From assembly GCF_003330845.1 (NCBI RefSeq), contig NZ_CP026121.1, positions 3,205,501 to 3,269,500 of the forward strand: DNA of 64,000 bases, in the 5' to 3' direction. Under the pieces are notes generated by a model, which saw only the letters and a list, made by a program, of their open reading frames with translations, was not told where the DNA came from and ran no database searches. Position numbers and translations under genes: made by a program. The DNA is from Streptomyces sp. Go-475. GTDB lineage: Bacteria > Actinomycetota > Actinomycetes > Streptomycetales > Streptomycetaceae. Below are positions 53,279-62,154 of the stretch, one piece after another; position 1 is the first letter of the stretch, and every line of letters begins with the position of its first letter.

Positions 53279-54240
53279 GGGGGTGGGCGGGCCTCGCCGC
53301 GCTCGGGCTGCTGCTGGCGGCCTCCGGGTGCGGCCTGACCAGCGGCTCCCCCATGGTCGACGACGTCCGGCCCGGGTCGGTCGGGCGGGGCGAGCCGCTC
53401 AAGGGCGCGCGTCTGACGGTGACGTCGAAGTCGTTCACCGAGGGCCTGATCCTCGGCGCGGTCATGGGCATCGCCCTGGAGGCGGCCGGGGCGGAGGTGC
53501 TCGACCGCACGGGCATCCAGGGCTCCGTCGGCAGCCGGGAGGCGGTACGGAAGGGCGACGCGGACGCCGGGTACGAGTACACGGGCACGGCCTGGATCAC
53601 GTACCTGGGGCACAGCGAGCCGATCGCCGATCCGCGCCGGCAGTGGGAGGCGGTGAAGAAGGAGGACGCCGCGAACGGGCTGGCCTGGCTGCGGCCGTCG
53701 TCCCTCGACAACACCTACGCGCTGGCGATGAACCGGCGGAACGCGAAGAAGTACGGCACGAAGACCATGTCGGACGTGGCGGAGCTGGCGAAGTCCGACC
53801 CCGGTGCCGTGCGGCTGTGCGTGGAGGTCGAGTTCGCGAACCGGGCGGACGGGCTGCCGGGCATGCAGAAGCGGTACGGGATGGACCTGCCGGCGCGGAA
53901 CGTCACGCAGATGGACACGGGGATCATCTACACGCAGACGGCGAAGGGCAGTTGCCCGTACGGCGAGGTGTTCACGACGGACGGGCGCATCAAGTCGATG
54001 GACCTGGTCGTGATGGACGACGACCGGAAGTTCTTCCCCCACTACAACGCCGCGCCGATGATCAACGCGAGGACGCTGAAGGAGTGGCCGGCGATCGCGG
54101 ACGTCCTGGACCCGGTGACGGCACGACTGAACAACGCCGTCGCGCAGGAGCTGAACGCGAAGGTGGATGTGGACGGGGAGGATCCGCATCAGGTGGCGTT
54201 GGACTGGATGGTGGAGGAGGGGCTGGTCAGGGAGGGGTAG
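53275..54240 (+). CDS. Osmolyte-binding lipoprotein (OpuAC/OpuCC-like)
   Basis: 321-aa lipoprotein with lipobox AASGC near 17-19. The mature OpuAC-like domain has VTSKSFTEGLILGAVMGIAL, DAGYEYTGTAWITYLG, then a cation-pi box region (LRPSSLDNTYAL) and KFFPHYNAAPMINARTL. ATG in an ATGA overlap with the permease stop. Binds quaternary amines outside the membrane and feeds the two permeases. Confidence 0.9.
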   Translation: MRGWAGLAALGLLLAASGCGLTSGSPMVDDVRPGSVGRGEPLKGARLTVTSKSFTEGLILGAVMGIALEAAGAEVLDRTGIQGSVGSREAVRKGDADAGYEYTGTAWITYLGHSEPIADPRRQWEAVKKEDAANGLAWLRPSSLDNTYALAMNRRNAKKYGTKTMSDVAELAKSDPGAVRLCVEVEFANRADGLPGMQKRYGMDLPARNVTQMDTGIIYTQTAKGSCPYGEVFTTDGRIKSMDLVVMDDDRKFFPHYNAAPMINARTLKEWPAIADVLDPVTARLNNAVAQELNAKVDVDGEDPHQVALDWMVEEGLVREG

Positions 54241-54246
54241 GACGAG

Positions 54247-54292
54247 TTGCAAAGAAACCCTTGCAAGGGTTTCTTTGCAAGGATACCTTTGC
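54247..54292 (+). promoter_or_regulatory. 34-bp perfect palindrome and second dyad: ArsR operator/promoter
   Basis: TTGCAAAGAAACCCTTG and its exact inverse form a 34-bp palindrome (54247-54280), followed by TGCAAGG-ATA-CCTTTGCA. TTGCAA (54261-54266) and TACCTT (54284-54289) are 17 bp apart and would start transcription at the GTG start codon. It is also the likely terminator of the ABC operon. Confidence 0.75.
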
Positions 54293-54295
54293 ATC

Positions 54296-54889
54296 GTGAC
54301 CGAATCGCAGAACCCACACGTACGGCAGCTCGACGCCCGGTCCCTGCGCGGACTCGCGCACCCCCTGCGGATGCAGTTGCTGGACGCCCTGCGCTTCGGC
54401 GGGCCGGCCACCGCCTCCCAACTGGCGGCGAAGCTGGGCGAGTCCAGCGGTGCCACCAGCTACCATCTGCGCCAACTCGCGGAATACGGCTTCGTCGAGG
54501 ACGCCCCCGAACGGGGCAAGGGACGCGAGCGGTGGTGGAAGGCGGCCCAGCGCGGGCTCCAGTTCGACGACGCCCTGCTCACGGACTCGGACCCGGCCGT
54601 ACGCGGGGCGGCGGATCTCTATGTGCACGAGGTCGCCACCACGCAGACGCGGGACCTGTCGACCTGGCTGGGCAACCGCGACTCATGGCCCGAGGAGTGG
54701 CGGCGCGTCTGGGACATGAGCAGTTGGACGCTGAGCCTCACGCCCGAACTGACGCGGGAGCTCATCGAAAAGATGCACGCGCTGATCGACACCTACAGCG
54801 ACCGCGCGACCGAGGACACCCCGGGCGCCGAGCAAGTCCGCCTCCACACCCACGCCTTCCCCATCAGGACGGATCAAGATGCACCCTGA
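54296..54889 (+). CDS. ArsR-like HTH regulator
   Basis: 197-aa regulator with winged helix at the N-terminus (ARSLRGLAHPLRMQLLDALR, ASQLAAKLGESSGATSYHLR, LAEYGFVEDAPERGKGRERW) and a long helical C-terminal part (VHEVATTQTRDLSTWL; MSSWTLSLTPELTRELIEKM). It lacks metal-binding Cys. Start GTG at 54296 directly after the palindromic operator, predicted leaderless. Overlaps by 11 bp with the following 56-aa gene. Confidence 0.9.
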   Translation: MTESQNPHVRQLDARSLRGLAHPLRMQLLDALRFGGPATASQLAAKLGESSGATSYHLRQLAEYGFVEDAPERGKGRERWWKAAQRGLQFDDALLTDSDPAVRGAADLYVHEVATTQTRDLSTWLGNRDSWPEEWRRVWDMSSWTLSLTPELTRELIEKMHALIDTYSDRATEDTPGAEQVRLHTHAFPIRTDQDAP

Positions 54890-55049
54890 CATCCACCTCA
54901 CCCTGCACCACGCCCGCGCCGCGGAACTCCGTGCCGAGGCCGGCCCCCGCCCGGCGCGCCGGCCCGCACTCCGTACGCGCCTCGGCTGGACCCTCATCGA
55001 GGTCGGGCTGAAGCTCGCCACCCGGCCCCGGCCCCTCCCCGCCCACTAG
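54879..55049 (+). CDS. 56-aa basic protein overlapping the ArsR gene
   Basis: Short gene below usual cut-offs: MHPDIHLTLHHARAAELRAE, a Pro/Arg-rich middle, then RLGWTLIEVGLKLATRP. Starts ATG at 54879 inside the end of the ArsR gene in another frame. The C-terminal half is an amphipathic helix. Similar small HxxRAAELRxEA proteins occur next to ArsR genes in streptomycetes (recollection). Function unknown. Confidence 0.6.
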   Translation: MHPDIHLTLHHARAAELRAEAGPRPARRPALRTRLGWTLIEVGLKLATRPRPLPAH

Positions 55050-55053
55050 GCCC

Positions 55054-55099
55054 TCTGATGGATCTCCGCGGCGTCGCGACGCCGCGGAGATCCATCAGA
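55054..55099. terminator. 46-bp perfect palindrome, bidirectional terminator
   Basis: The arm TCTGATGGATCTCCGCGGCG continues TCG and then its exact inverse, 23 bp per arm without a mismatch, between the convergent 56-aa gene and PDZ protease gene. Confidence 0.9.
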
Positions 55100-55105
55100 A
55101 CGGCC

Positions 55106-55897
55106 CTAACAGCTGGGCACGGACCCCTTGCCCGTCTCCAGGGCGACCAGGGAACTCACCGTGCTCTTCAGCGTGGTCACCGGGATGAGCCGCAGGCCCT
55201 CCGGCAGCTCCGCCCGCGCGTCCGCGCACTCCGCCTTCGGCACCAGGAACACCGTCGCACCGTCGCGCTTCGCGGCCTGCGTCTTGAGGGAGACCCCGCC
55301 CACCGCACCGACCGTGCCGTCCGCTTCGATCGTGCCCGTACCGGCGATGACACGGCCGCCCGTGAGATCCCCGCCGGTGCCGTCGCCGTCGAGCTTGTCG
55401 ACGATCCCCAGGGAGAACAGCAGCCCCGCGCTGGGCCCGCCCACGTCGGCGAGTTTCAGGCTGACCTTGACATCCTTGGCGTCGAGGCCGAGGTAGCCCA
55501 GCGCGGCCTGCGTCGCCGCGTCCTGGGACTCCTTCATCTGCTTCTCGTTGTGCCGCTCGATCTCCTTGACGCTGTCCCCGCTCGGGTAGAGGGCGTCGCG
55601 CGGCATGACGGCCTCGTCGGTGCGGAACCAGCCGTCGAGGACGTCGGAGAGCGAGACGCGGGTGTCCGGGGAGGTCGCCACGATGGTCGTCATCCGCAGC
55701 TGTCCGCGGGTCTCCCGGGCCGGCGCCCCCGAGATGGTGATCACCGGCTCGCCCTTGTGCTCGCCGAGCACGTTCGCCGTCTCGCCCGGCTGCGCCACCG
55801 AGAACGGCAGCGGCGCGAACACCGCCGTGGCGAGCAGGGCCACGACGGGCAGGGCGCAGACGGCGATGGCCTGGGGGCGCGTGAGGCGAGAGAACAC
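55106..55897 (-). CDS. YlbL-like PDZ/Lon-type serine protease
   Basis: 263-aa protein with N-terminal TM helix (AIAVCALPVVALLATAVFA), a degenerate PDZ region, and a C-terminal S16 Lon-like domain: LADVGGPSAGLLFSLG (Ser nucleophile), GTGTIEADGTVGAVGGVSLK with catalytic Lys in KTQAAKRDGATVFLVP. The catalytic domain is outside the membrane. Related to YlbL/SdpC-type proteins of Firmicutes and Actinobacteria; substrate unknown. Confidence 0.9.
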   Translation of the reverse strand: MFSRLTRPQAIAVCALPVVALLATAVFAPLPFSVAQPGETANVLGEHKGEPVITISGAPARETRGQLRMTTIVATSPDTRVSLSDVLDGWFRTDEAVMPRDALYPSGDSVKEIERHNEKQMKESQDAATQAALGYLGLDAKDVKVSLKLADVGGPSAGLLFSLGIVDKLDGDGTGGDLTGGRVIAGTGTIEADGTVGAVGGVSLKTQAAKRDGATVFLVPKAECADARAELPEGLRLIPVTTLKSTVSSLVALETGKGSVPSC

Positions 55898-55971
55898 GGG
55901 ATCAATCTAACGCGGGGGCGAGATACGGCCGGCCCCAGGTCACCGGAGCCCGGCCCGAGACACCGCCGTCG

Positions 55972-56622
55972 TCAGCGCAGTGCGTCCGCGACCTCCCGGG
56001 CCGCTTCGACGACCCGCCGGCCGACCCGCTCCGGCACCACGTCGGCCAGCATCACCACGCCGACGCTGCCCTCGACGCCCGTGACGCCCAGCAGCGGTGC
56101 CGCGGCCCCGCACGCCCCGGCCTCCAGCTCGCCGTGCGTCAGGATGTAGCCGGGTTCCGCCACCGGGTGCTGCCGGGCGGCGAGGATCGCCTTGCCGGCG
56201 GCGCCGCGGTCCAGGGGGTGCCGGAATCCGGCCCGGTAGGCGACGTGGTAGTCCGTCCAGGTCGGCTCGACGACGGCCACGGCGAGCGCGTCCGCCCCGT
56301 CCACCAGGGTCAGATGCGCCGTGGCCCCGATGTCCTCGGCCAGTGACCGCAGCGCCGGCATCGCGGCCTCCCGCACCAGCGGGTGGACCTGCCGTCCCAG
56401 ACGCAGCACACCAAGGCCGACGCGGGCACGTCCGCCCAGGTCACGGCGTATGAGCGCGTGCTGTTCCAGCGTGGCGAGCAACCGGTACACCACGGTCCGG
56501 TTCACGCCCAGCCGAAGGGAGAGCTCGGTCACGGTCAGCCCGTGGTCCGTGTCGGCGAGCAGCTTGAGGACCCGCAGTCCCCTGTCGAGCGTCTGGGAGG
56601 TCTCCGCGGTCACGACGCCCAC
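55972..56622 (-). CDS. IclR-family regulator
   Basis: 216-aa regulator: HTH TLDRGLRVLKLLADTDHGLT and LGVNRTVVYRLLATLEQHAL, then the IclR effector domain (AMPALRSLAEDIGATAHLTL, GAAGKAILAARQHPV). The domain is somewhat shortened at the end. From memory S. coelicolor has hpdR, an IclR-type regulator of hppD, in this neighbourhood; that identity is uncertain. Start ATG at 56622, or GTC/GTG-like codons just below. Confidence 0.88.
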   Translation of the reverse strand: MGVVTAETSQTLDRGLRVLKLLADTDHGLTVTELSLRLGVNRTVVYRLLATLEQHALIRRDLGGRARVGLGVLRLGRQVHPLVREAAMPALRSLAEDIGATAHLTLVDGADALAVAVVEPTWTDYHVAYRAGFRHPLDRGAAGKAILAARQHPVAEPGYILTHGELEAGACGAAAPLLGVTGVEGSVGVVMLADVVPERVGRRVVEAAREVADALR

Positions 56623-56880
56623 TCCTTAGTGGTGAGGTCGGCGGCCCCCCCGGTCGGCGGATGCGTCACCGAGTCCCGTCGGCAACGCGTTCCAGAGGCC
56701 GCCGATCGGCCGGCGGCCCGGACTGTCCGGACCGCGTCGCTTCACGGCTGCGCTCCGCGGCGGCGCTGCCACGGGGCGTGTGCGTAGCGGGACAGTAGCG
56801 AAGGGGGTTCGCTGAGCGGAAGGCTCCGTCCAGAATCCGGGCAGGGAACGGGTGCAGTGCTCCGATTTGAGGCGGTATAC

Positions 56881-56936
56881 ACGCGCCCCCTAAGGGCGCG
56901 GGAACTGCGCGAGCAACCACGGACAACCGCAGGCGA
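56881..56936. repeat. Streptomyces interspersed repeat, copy 2
   Basis: GCGCCCCCTAAGGGCGCG hairpin followed by GGAACTGCGCGAGCAACCAC, matching 24061-24112. The space 56623-56950 holds only this element and the IclR promoter region; no gene seen. Confidence 0.8.
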
Positions 56937-56950
56937 GACCAGAGGGCAGG

Positions 56951-58750
56951 TCACTTCATCCGCGTGGCCCACTCCTGCACCTTGGCGATCCGCTGCCGCA
57001 GCTGCCCCGCCGTCGCCTCGGCCGCCGGAGGCCCCCCGCACACGCGCCGCAGCTCCGTGTGGATCACCCCGTGCGGCTTGCCGCTCTGGTGGACGTACGC
57101 GCCGACCATCGTGTTGAGCTGCCGGCGCAGCTCCATCATCTCCTTGTGGGAGACCACCGGCCGCCGCTCGGCGGGCAGTTCGAGCAGGTCGGCCTCCTCG
57201 TCCGGCTTCTTGCGGCTGTGCGCGATCTGCCGGGCCTGCCGCTTCTGCAGCAGCAGCTGGACCTGGTCGGGCTCGAGCAGCCCCGGGATGCCGAGGTAGT
57301 CCTGCTCCTCCTCGCTGCCCGGGTGGGCCTGCATGCCGAACTCGGCGCCGTTGTACATGACCCGGTCGAAGACCGCGTCGGACTCCAGCGCCTCGAAGGG
57401 CAGCATGTCCTGCTCGCCGGTGTCCTCGTCCTGCTCCTTGTTCGCCTCGTCCATCTCCTTCTCGGACTCGGCGTAGGGGTCCTCCTCACCCTCCTTCTTG
57501 GGCTTGTCGAGGACGTGGTCGCGCTCGCGCTCCATCTCGTTGGCGAAGGAGAGCAGGTCGGGCACGGTCGGCAGGAACACGGAGGCGGTCTCGCCGCGCC
57601 GCCGGGACCGCACGAAACGGCCGACGGCCTGCGCGAAGAACAGGGGTGTGGAGATGGTGGTGGCGTACACGCCGACCGCGAGGCGCGGCACGTCGACGCC
57701 CTCGGACACCATCCGCACGGCGACCATCCACCGGTCGGTGTTGTTGCTGAACTCGTCGATCCGCTCGGAGGCGCCGGAGTCGTCGGACAGCACGAGGGTC
57801 GCCTTGCTGCCGGTGATCTCCCGGATGAGCTTGGCGTAGGCGCGGGCCGAGTCCTGGTCGGAGGCGATGACGAGCGCGCCCGCGTCCGGGATGGCCTTGC
57901 GCACCTCGGTCAGCCGCTGGTCCGCCGCCCGCAGCACGGCCGGCATCCACTCGCCGCGCGGATCGAGCGCGGTCCTCCATGCCTGGCTGATGGCGTCCTT
58001 CGTCATGGGCTCGCCGAGCCGGGCGGCGACCTCGTCACCGGCCTTGGTGCGCCAGCGCATGTTGCCGCTGTAGGAGAGGAAGATGACGGGCCGGACGACG
58101 TTGTCGGCGAGGGCGTTGCCGTAGCCGTAGGTGTAGTCGGCGGCGGACCGCCGGATCCCGTCGTTGCCCTCCTCGTACGTCACGAAGGGGATGGGGTTGG
58201 TGTCGGACCGGAAGGGCGTACCGGTCAGCGCCAGCCGCCGCGTCGCGGGCTCGAAGGCCTCCAGGCAGGCCTCGCCCCAGGACTTGCTGTCACCGGCGTG
58301 GTGGATCTCGTCGAGGATGACGAGGGTCTTGCGCTGCTCCACGCGGTTGCGGTGCAGCATGGGCCGGACACCGACGCCCGCGTACGTCACGGCGACGCCG
58401 TGGTACTCGCGGCCGAGCGGCCCGGCGCTGTACTCCGGGTCGAGCTTGATGCCTATCCGGGCCGCGGCCTCCGCCCACTGCTTCTTCAGGTGCTCGGTGG
58501 GGGCGACGACGGTCACCTGCTGCACGACGTGGTGGTGCAGCAGCCAGGACGCCAGCGTCAGGGCGAAGGTCGTCTTGCCGGCGCCGGGGGTGGCGACCGC
58601 CAGGAAGTCCCGCGGCTGCTCCTGGATGTACTTCTCCATCGCGCCCTGCTGCCAGGCGCGCAGCTTGCTGGCGGTACCCCAGGGGGCACGGCCGGGGAAC
58701 GCCGGGGAGAGGTGGTGCGAGGCGGTGCTGGTGCCGGCGGTGGTAGTCAC
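56951..58750 (-). CDS. DEAD/DEAH-box helicase
   Basis: 599-aa superfamily 2 helicase. Motif I is AVATPGAGKTTFALTLASWL, motif II DEIHH (DExH), motif III LALTGTPFRS, motif V-VI VSEGVDVPRLAVGVYAT ... FFAQAVGRFVRSRRRGET. A long acidic insert (EEDPYAESEKEMDEANKEQD) lies after motif VI and a C-terminal helical domain follows. GTG at 58750 after GGAG is the start; a longer frame has non-coding character. RNA or DNA substrate unknown. Confidence 0.92.
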   Translation of the reverse strand: MTTTAGTSTASHHLSPAFPGRAPWGTASKLRAWQQGAMEKYIQEQPRDFLAVATPGAGKTTFALTLASWLLHHHVVQQVTVVAPTEHLKKQWAEAAARIGIKLDPEYSAGPLGREYHGVAVTYAGVGVRPMLHRNRVEQRKTLVILDEIHHAGDSKSWGEACLEAFEPATRRLALTGTPFRSDTNPIPFVTYEEGNDGIRRSAADYTYGYGNALADNVVRPVIFLSYSGNMRWRTKAGDEVAARLGEPMTKDAISQAWRTALDPRGEWMPAVLRAADQRLTEVRKAIPDAGALVIASDQDSARAYAKLIREITGSKATLVLSDDSGASERIDEFSNNTDRWMVAVRMVSEGVDVPRLAVGVYATTISTPLFFAQAVGRFVRSRRRGETASVFLPTVPDLLSFANEMERERDHVLDKPKKEGEEDPYAESEKEMDEANKEQDEDTGEQDMLPFEALESDAVFDRVMYNGAEFGMQAHPGSEEEQDYLGIPGLLEPDQVQLLLQKRQARQIAHSRKKPDEEADLLELPAERRPVVSHKEMMELRRQLNTMVGAYVHQSGKPHGVIHTELRRVCGGPPAAEATAGQLRQRIAKVQEWATRMK

Positions 58751-58907
58751 GGTCTCCGTTGGGGGTCGGGCGGCTCGCTCGGGGGAGCCTGACGGCTCGG
58801 CTACGTATGACAACCGGGCCACCCTACCGGCGCCCCGGCGCTGCCCATGCGCGGACAAGGCCGGGTCACGCCAGGGTGGGATCCACGTCACAGCCCGGAA
58901 GGGCTCC

Positions 58908-60374
58908 TCACCGCTCCCGCAGCCGGGTGGTCACCCAGGCCCCCACCAGCGCGACCGCCGCCATCGGCAGGAACACCGCGGTGAAGGCGGCCGGGTGGGA
59001 GCCGGAGGCGTGGGCGGTGGTGTGGGTGACGGTGCCGCCGCCCAGGGCGGCGAAGGCCGCGCCACCCGCGGAGAGGAGGAGGACGTTGGAGAGGCCGTCG
59101 GAGATCTGGAGGGCGGCCGAGTTGGTGCCGGCCTCCTCGGGGGCGGAGAGCTTCAGCAGGAGCACGCTCGTTGCGGAGATGACGAGCCCCATGCCGAAGC
59201 AGCCGAAGGCCCAGGCGACGGCGAGGGTCCACACCGGCACGGCGTCGATCAGCACACTCGGTGCCGTGGCGACGGCCGCCGCCACCAGCAGCATCCCGAC
59301 GGTCGTCAGCCGCTCCCGGTACGGTTCGAGCCGCGACCGCGACTGCGCCCACGAGCCCAGCGCCCACGTCCCGCCGCCCGCCGCGAGGGAGAACCCGGCC
59401 AGCGTCGGACTGAGCCCGCGCTGGGTGACCAGCATCAGCGGCACGAACGACTCCGCGGCGACGAACGACCCCGCGGCGACGCCGCGCAGCAGCACGACCG
59501 ACGGCAGCCCGCGGGCGGCCCGGTAGGTGCCGCGCGGGAGCAGCCCGAGCACGGCCGGGACGAGCAAGGCGATGCCCACCGCCCCGGGCAGGAGGGAGAG
59601 CGGGCGCAGGTCCTGGGCGGCGTACTGGAGCAGGCCGGCGCCGAGGGAGATGGCCAGGGCGAGGCGGATGCGGCGGCGGTCGAGGGAGGCCTTCGCGCCG
59701 GCGTCGGCCTGCTCCCCCACCGGCCCCGCGGCCCGGCGCCGAATCTGCGGCAGGGCGAGCGCGAGCGGAAACACGACCAGGACGGGTATCCCCAGGAACA
59801 CCCACCGCCAGCCGAGCCGCTCGGTCACCGTGCCGGCGGCGAGGGGGCCGACGATCGACGGCAGGATCCAGCTCGCGGCGAACGCGGCCATGATGGCCGG
59901 CCGCAACCGCTCCGGATAGGCCCGCCCGACGACGACGTACAGCGCGACGATCACCAGTCCGCCGCCGAGCCCCTGCACGGCCCGTCCCAGGATGAACACC
60001 CACATCGCCCCGGCCGTCCCCGACAGCAGCAGCCCGGCCCCGAAGGAGGCGATGCCCGTCGACAACGGCCCGAGCGGACCGCGCCGGTCCGACCACTGCC
60101 CCGCGAGCACCATCCCGAACAGGCTGGTCGTGAAGTACCCGGAGAACGCGAAGGCGTACAGCGACACCCCGTCCAACTCCCGCGCCGCGACGGGCATCGC
60201 CGTACCGACGGCGGTCGCCTCGAAGGCGATGAGCAGCACGACGGAGACGATCCCCACGCTCAACGCCCGGTACGCCCGCCCCAGCACGCCCTCGTCCCCC
60301 TCGGAGAGCGAGGACGGTGCGGCGGCATCCACGGCTTCCACGGCATCGGTGTCACGCGGCTTCGGGACGGTCAT
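58908..60374 (-). CDS. MFS drug/efflux transporter
   Basis: 488-aa, 14-helix-type MFS (DHA2-like) exporter: VSVVLLIAFEATAVGTAMPV, GYFTTSLFGMVLAGQWSDRR (motif A), LGRAVQGLGGGLVIVALYVV (motif B) and ASWILPSIVGPLAAGTVTER (motif C of antiporters). ATG at 60374. Substrate unknown; the tRNA-like gene lies just upstream in the opposite direction. Confidence 0.9.
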   Translation of the reverse strand: MTVPKPRDTDAVEAVDAAAPSSLSEGDEGVLGRAYRALSVGIVSVVLLIAFEATAVGTAMPVAARELDGVSLYAFAFSGYFTTSLFGMVLAGQWSDRRGPLGPLSTGIASFGAGLLLSGTAGAMWVFILGRAVQGLGGGLVIVALYVVVGRAYPERLRPAIMAAFAASWILPSIVGPLAAGTVTERLGWRWVFLGIPVLVVFPLALALPQIRRRAAGPVGEQADAGAKASLDRRRIRLALAISLGAGLLQYAAQDLRPLSLLPGAVGIALLVPAVLGLLPRGTYRAARGLPSVVLLRGVAAGSFVAAESFVPLMLVTQRGLSPTLAGFSLAAGGGTWALGSWAQSRSRLEPYRERLTTVGMLLVAAAVATAPSVLIDAVPVWTLAVAWAFGCFGMGLVISATSVLLLKLSAPEEAGTNSAALQISDGLSNVLLLSAGGAAFAALGGGTVTHTTAHASGSHPAAFTAVFLPMAAVALVGAWVTTRLRER

Positions 60375-60567
60375 GCCCGCCAGCGTAAGGTCCGCGCACC
60401 ACTTCGACCCCTGTCGCGAGACGGGACCCTTCCTGCGACCTTGGTCGTACGCCCTTCTTTCGACAGCCCGTTCCATGAACGGCGTATGGCAGTCGCGTTG
60501 CAGCCGACCGGATGCCCGTGAGCCCCACTTCCACGGCGCCGTACGGTCACTGCGTCGAGTTCGACCA

Positions 60568-60668
60568 GGCCGTGTGCCGGAGTGGTTGAGGGGCTCGCCT
60601 GCGCTGCATCCATCAGCGAGCTCCGCTCGCGGGGAGTTACGCGGGTTCGAATCCCGCCATGGCCTCCA
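60568..60668 (+). tRNA. Class II tRNA-like gene (Ser type) with 17-nt anticodon loop
   Basis: Acceptor GGCCGTG/CATGGCC, discriminator T, encoded CCA, D-arm CCGGAGTGGTTGAGGGG typical of Ser tRNAs, T-arm GCGGG-TTCGAAT-CCCGC and a long variable arm (CTCC...GGAG). The stem CTCGC/GCGAG that should carry the anticodon encloses 17 nt (CTGCGCTGCATCCATCA) instead of seven. An inner alternative CGCTG-CATCCAT-CAGCG has correct geometry but lacks T33. Could be a tRNA with an insertion, a pseudo-tRNA or a specialised RNA. Confidence 0.6.
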
Positions 60669-60713
60669 CACACGCCTGCCAGGGGTCGCCCCGCTACGGC
60701 GGTGAAGGCGTCG

Positions 60714-61202
60714 TCAGCCGGCGTTCGGGAGCGCTCCCGGGGCGGCGTCCCGGACGGACTGGCGCTGGGCCCGGCGGGCGTTCTCCGCGCGTACCGCGTC
60801 CAGCCATCGCCAGAGGCCGATCTCCTCCAGTCTCAGTCCGGGGCAGGCGATCCGGTGCGGTACGCGGCACACCGCGCCGGGCGCGGGCTCGTCCTCGCGG
60901 CTGTTCCAGGCCGTGCCGTTGGCGTCCACGTACCAGCGGTGCCACGCGGGCACCATGTGCGCGGGCACGGGCAGGTCCGGTTCGAGGAGGACGTGCCAGC
61001 CGTAGTAGGTGACACACCGGTCACCCACGAGTCCGCAGTTGGGGCAGACGGGCGGGGCGGGTGGCTCCGGCCCGGTGGCGCCTTCCAGTGCCGCCTGGGC
61101 GCGGTCGGTCTTCTCCCACGGCTGCGGCGCGTCGGGCGGCCGCTGGCGGTGTCCGTCGGGGTCGGGTAACGGGATGATGGTCGACTCTCCTGTGTCCCCC
61201 AT
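60714..61202 (-). CDS. DUF6083-like zinc-ribbon protein
   Basis: 162-aa protein: Pro-rich N-terminus, then VCPNCGLVGDRC with two Cys pairs, a conserved GWHVLLEPDLPVPAHMVPAW block and WYVDANGTAWNSREDEPAPG, CRVPHRIACPGL. A small zinc-binding module. I recall this pattern as DUF6083, restricted to Streptomyces and relatives. Start ATG at 61202, or four codons upstream at 61214. Function unknown. Confidence 0.75.
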   Translation of the reverse strand: MGDTGESTIIPLPDPDGHRQRPPDAPQPWEKTDRAQAALEGATGPEPPAPPVCPNCGLVGDRCVTYYGWHVLLEPDLPVPAHMVPAWHRWYVDANGTAWNSREDEPAPGAVCRVPHRIACPGLRLEEIGLWRWLDAVRAENARRAQRQSVRDAAPGALPNAG

Positions 61203-61324
61203 GGTGGTGAGCATGAGGGAGGCGCCCAGGAGGAGGGGAGGGCGCGTGCCGGGCGCAACGGGGGCTCGATCGGGCCGTTCCCGCGCTTGACCCTGACGCA
61301 GGGGCAGCCTCTGAGCATGTCGGC

Positions 61325-62131
61325 ATGACTGTGCGAAGCGACAACGCCCCGACCCGGCTCACCGTGCGGCACGACGGTGTCACCATCGCGGTGTCCCGCG
61401 CGGGCCGGGGGCGGCCTCTGGTGCTGTGCCCGGGGCTGAACTGCACGCAGGCCGATCTGTCCGAGCTCATCGGGCTGTTGCGGCGGGACCACGACGTGGT
61501 GACCTTCGATCTCCGGGGGCACGGCTTCTCCTCGGCCGCCGGGCGGTACTCCTTCGACGCGTTCCTGGGCGACCTCGCCGCCGTGCTGGCGGCGGTCCGG
61601 TTGCCGTCGGCGCCCCTGCTCGTGGGGTATTCGCTCGGCGCCGACCTGGCCGTGCACCACGCGGCCGCGTGTCCCGACGCCGTCGCGGGGCTGGTGCTCA
61701 TCGACGGCGCGAACCCGTTGCCCGAGCCGTTCCTCACCGACGCCGACCTGGCGGAGTTCCGCGCGATGGCACGGGACGAGGCCGAGCGGCAGCGGAACAG
61801 CGGGCGCCAGGTGTCGCTCAGCGCCGAGGACATCCTCGCTCTGGGGCTGGAGATGGACGTGGTGCGGGCCCGGATCCTCGACCAGTACGCGAAGATCGAG
61901 CAGCCCGTGCACATGATCATGTCCAGGGCGATCGCCGGCGGCAGCGGCGCGGGCCGGGCCCCGCGGCACAACCGGCTCTGGCGCGCCGGTGTCGAGCGGC
62001 TCGTCCGCGCGCGGCCGGACATCGCCGCCTCCTGGCTCGAGGCCGATCACCGGCTGGTCTTCACCCACGCCCCGGACATCGCCGGGATCATCCGCGACGG
62101 ACACCGTCCGGACGGCGGGCCGGTCTCCTGA
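61325..62131 (+). CDS. Alpha/beta hydrolase
   Basis: 268-aa hydrolase: CPGLNCTQADLSEL (oxyanion hole), GYSLGADLAVHHAA with nucleophile Ser near 102, an Asp in LIDGANPLP region or later helical part, and His in EADHRLVFTHAPDI near 250. Codirectional with the MerR gene 23 bp downstream, so the regulator probably controls the pair. Divergent from DUF6083. Substrate unknown. Confidence 0.85.
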   Translation: MTVRSDNAPTRLTVRHDGVTIAVSRAGRGRPLVLCPGLNCTQADLSELIGLLRRDHDVVTFDLRGHGFSSAAGRYSFDAFLGDLAAVLAAVRLPSAPLLVGYSLGADLAVHHAAACPDAVAGLVLIDGANPLPEPFLTDADLAEFRAMARDEAERQRNSGRQVSLSAEDILALGLEMDVVRARILDQYAKIEQPVHMIMSRAIAGGSGAGRAPRHNRLWRAGVERLVRARPDIAASWLEADHRLVFTHAPDIAGIIRDGHRPDGGPVS

Positions 62132-62154
62132 AGCGGCTGCGGGAGACTGGCCCC

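Noticed and set aside
57059..58792. 577-aa plus-strand open frame opposite the helicase
   Set aside because: Antisense to motifs I-VI of the helicase; lacks any family motif.
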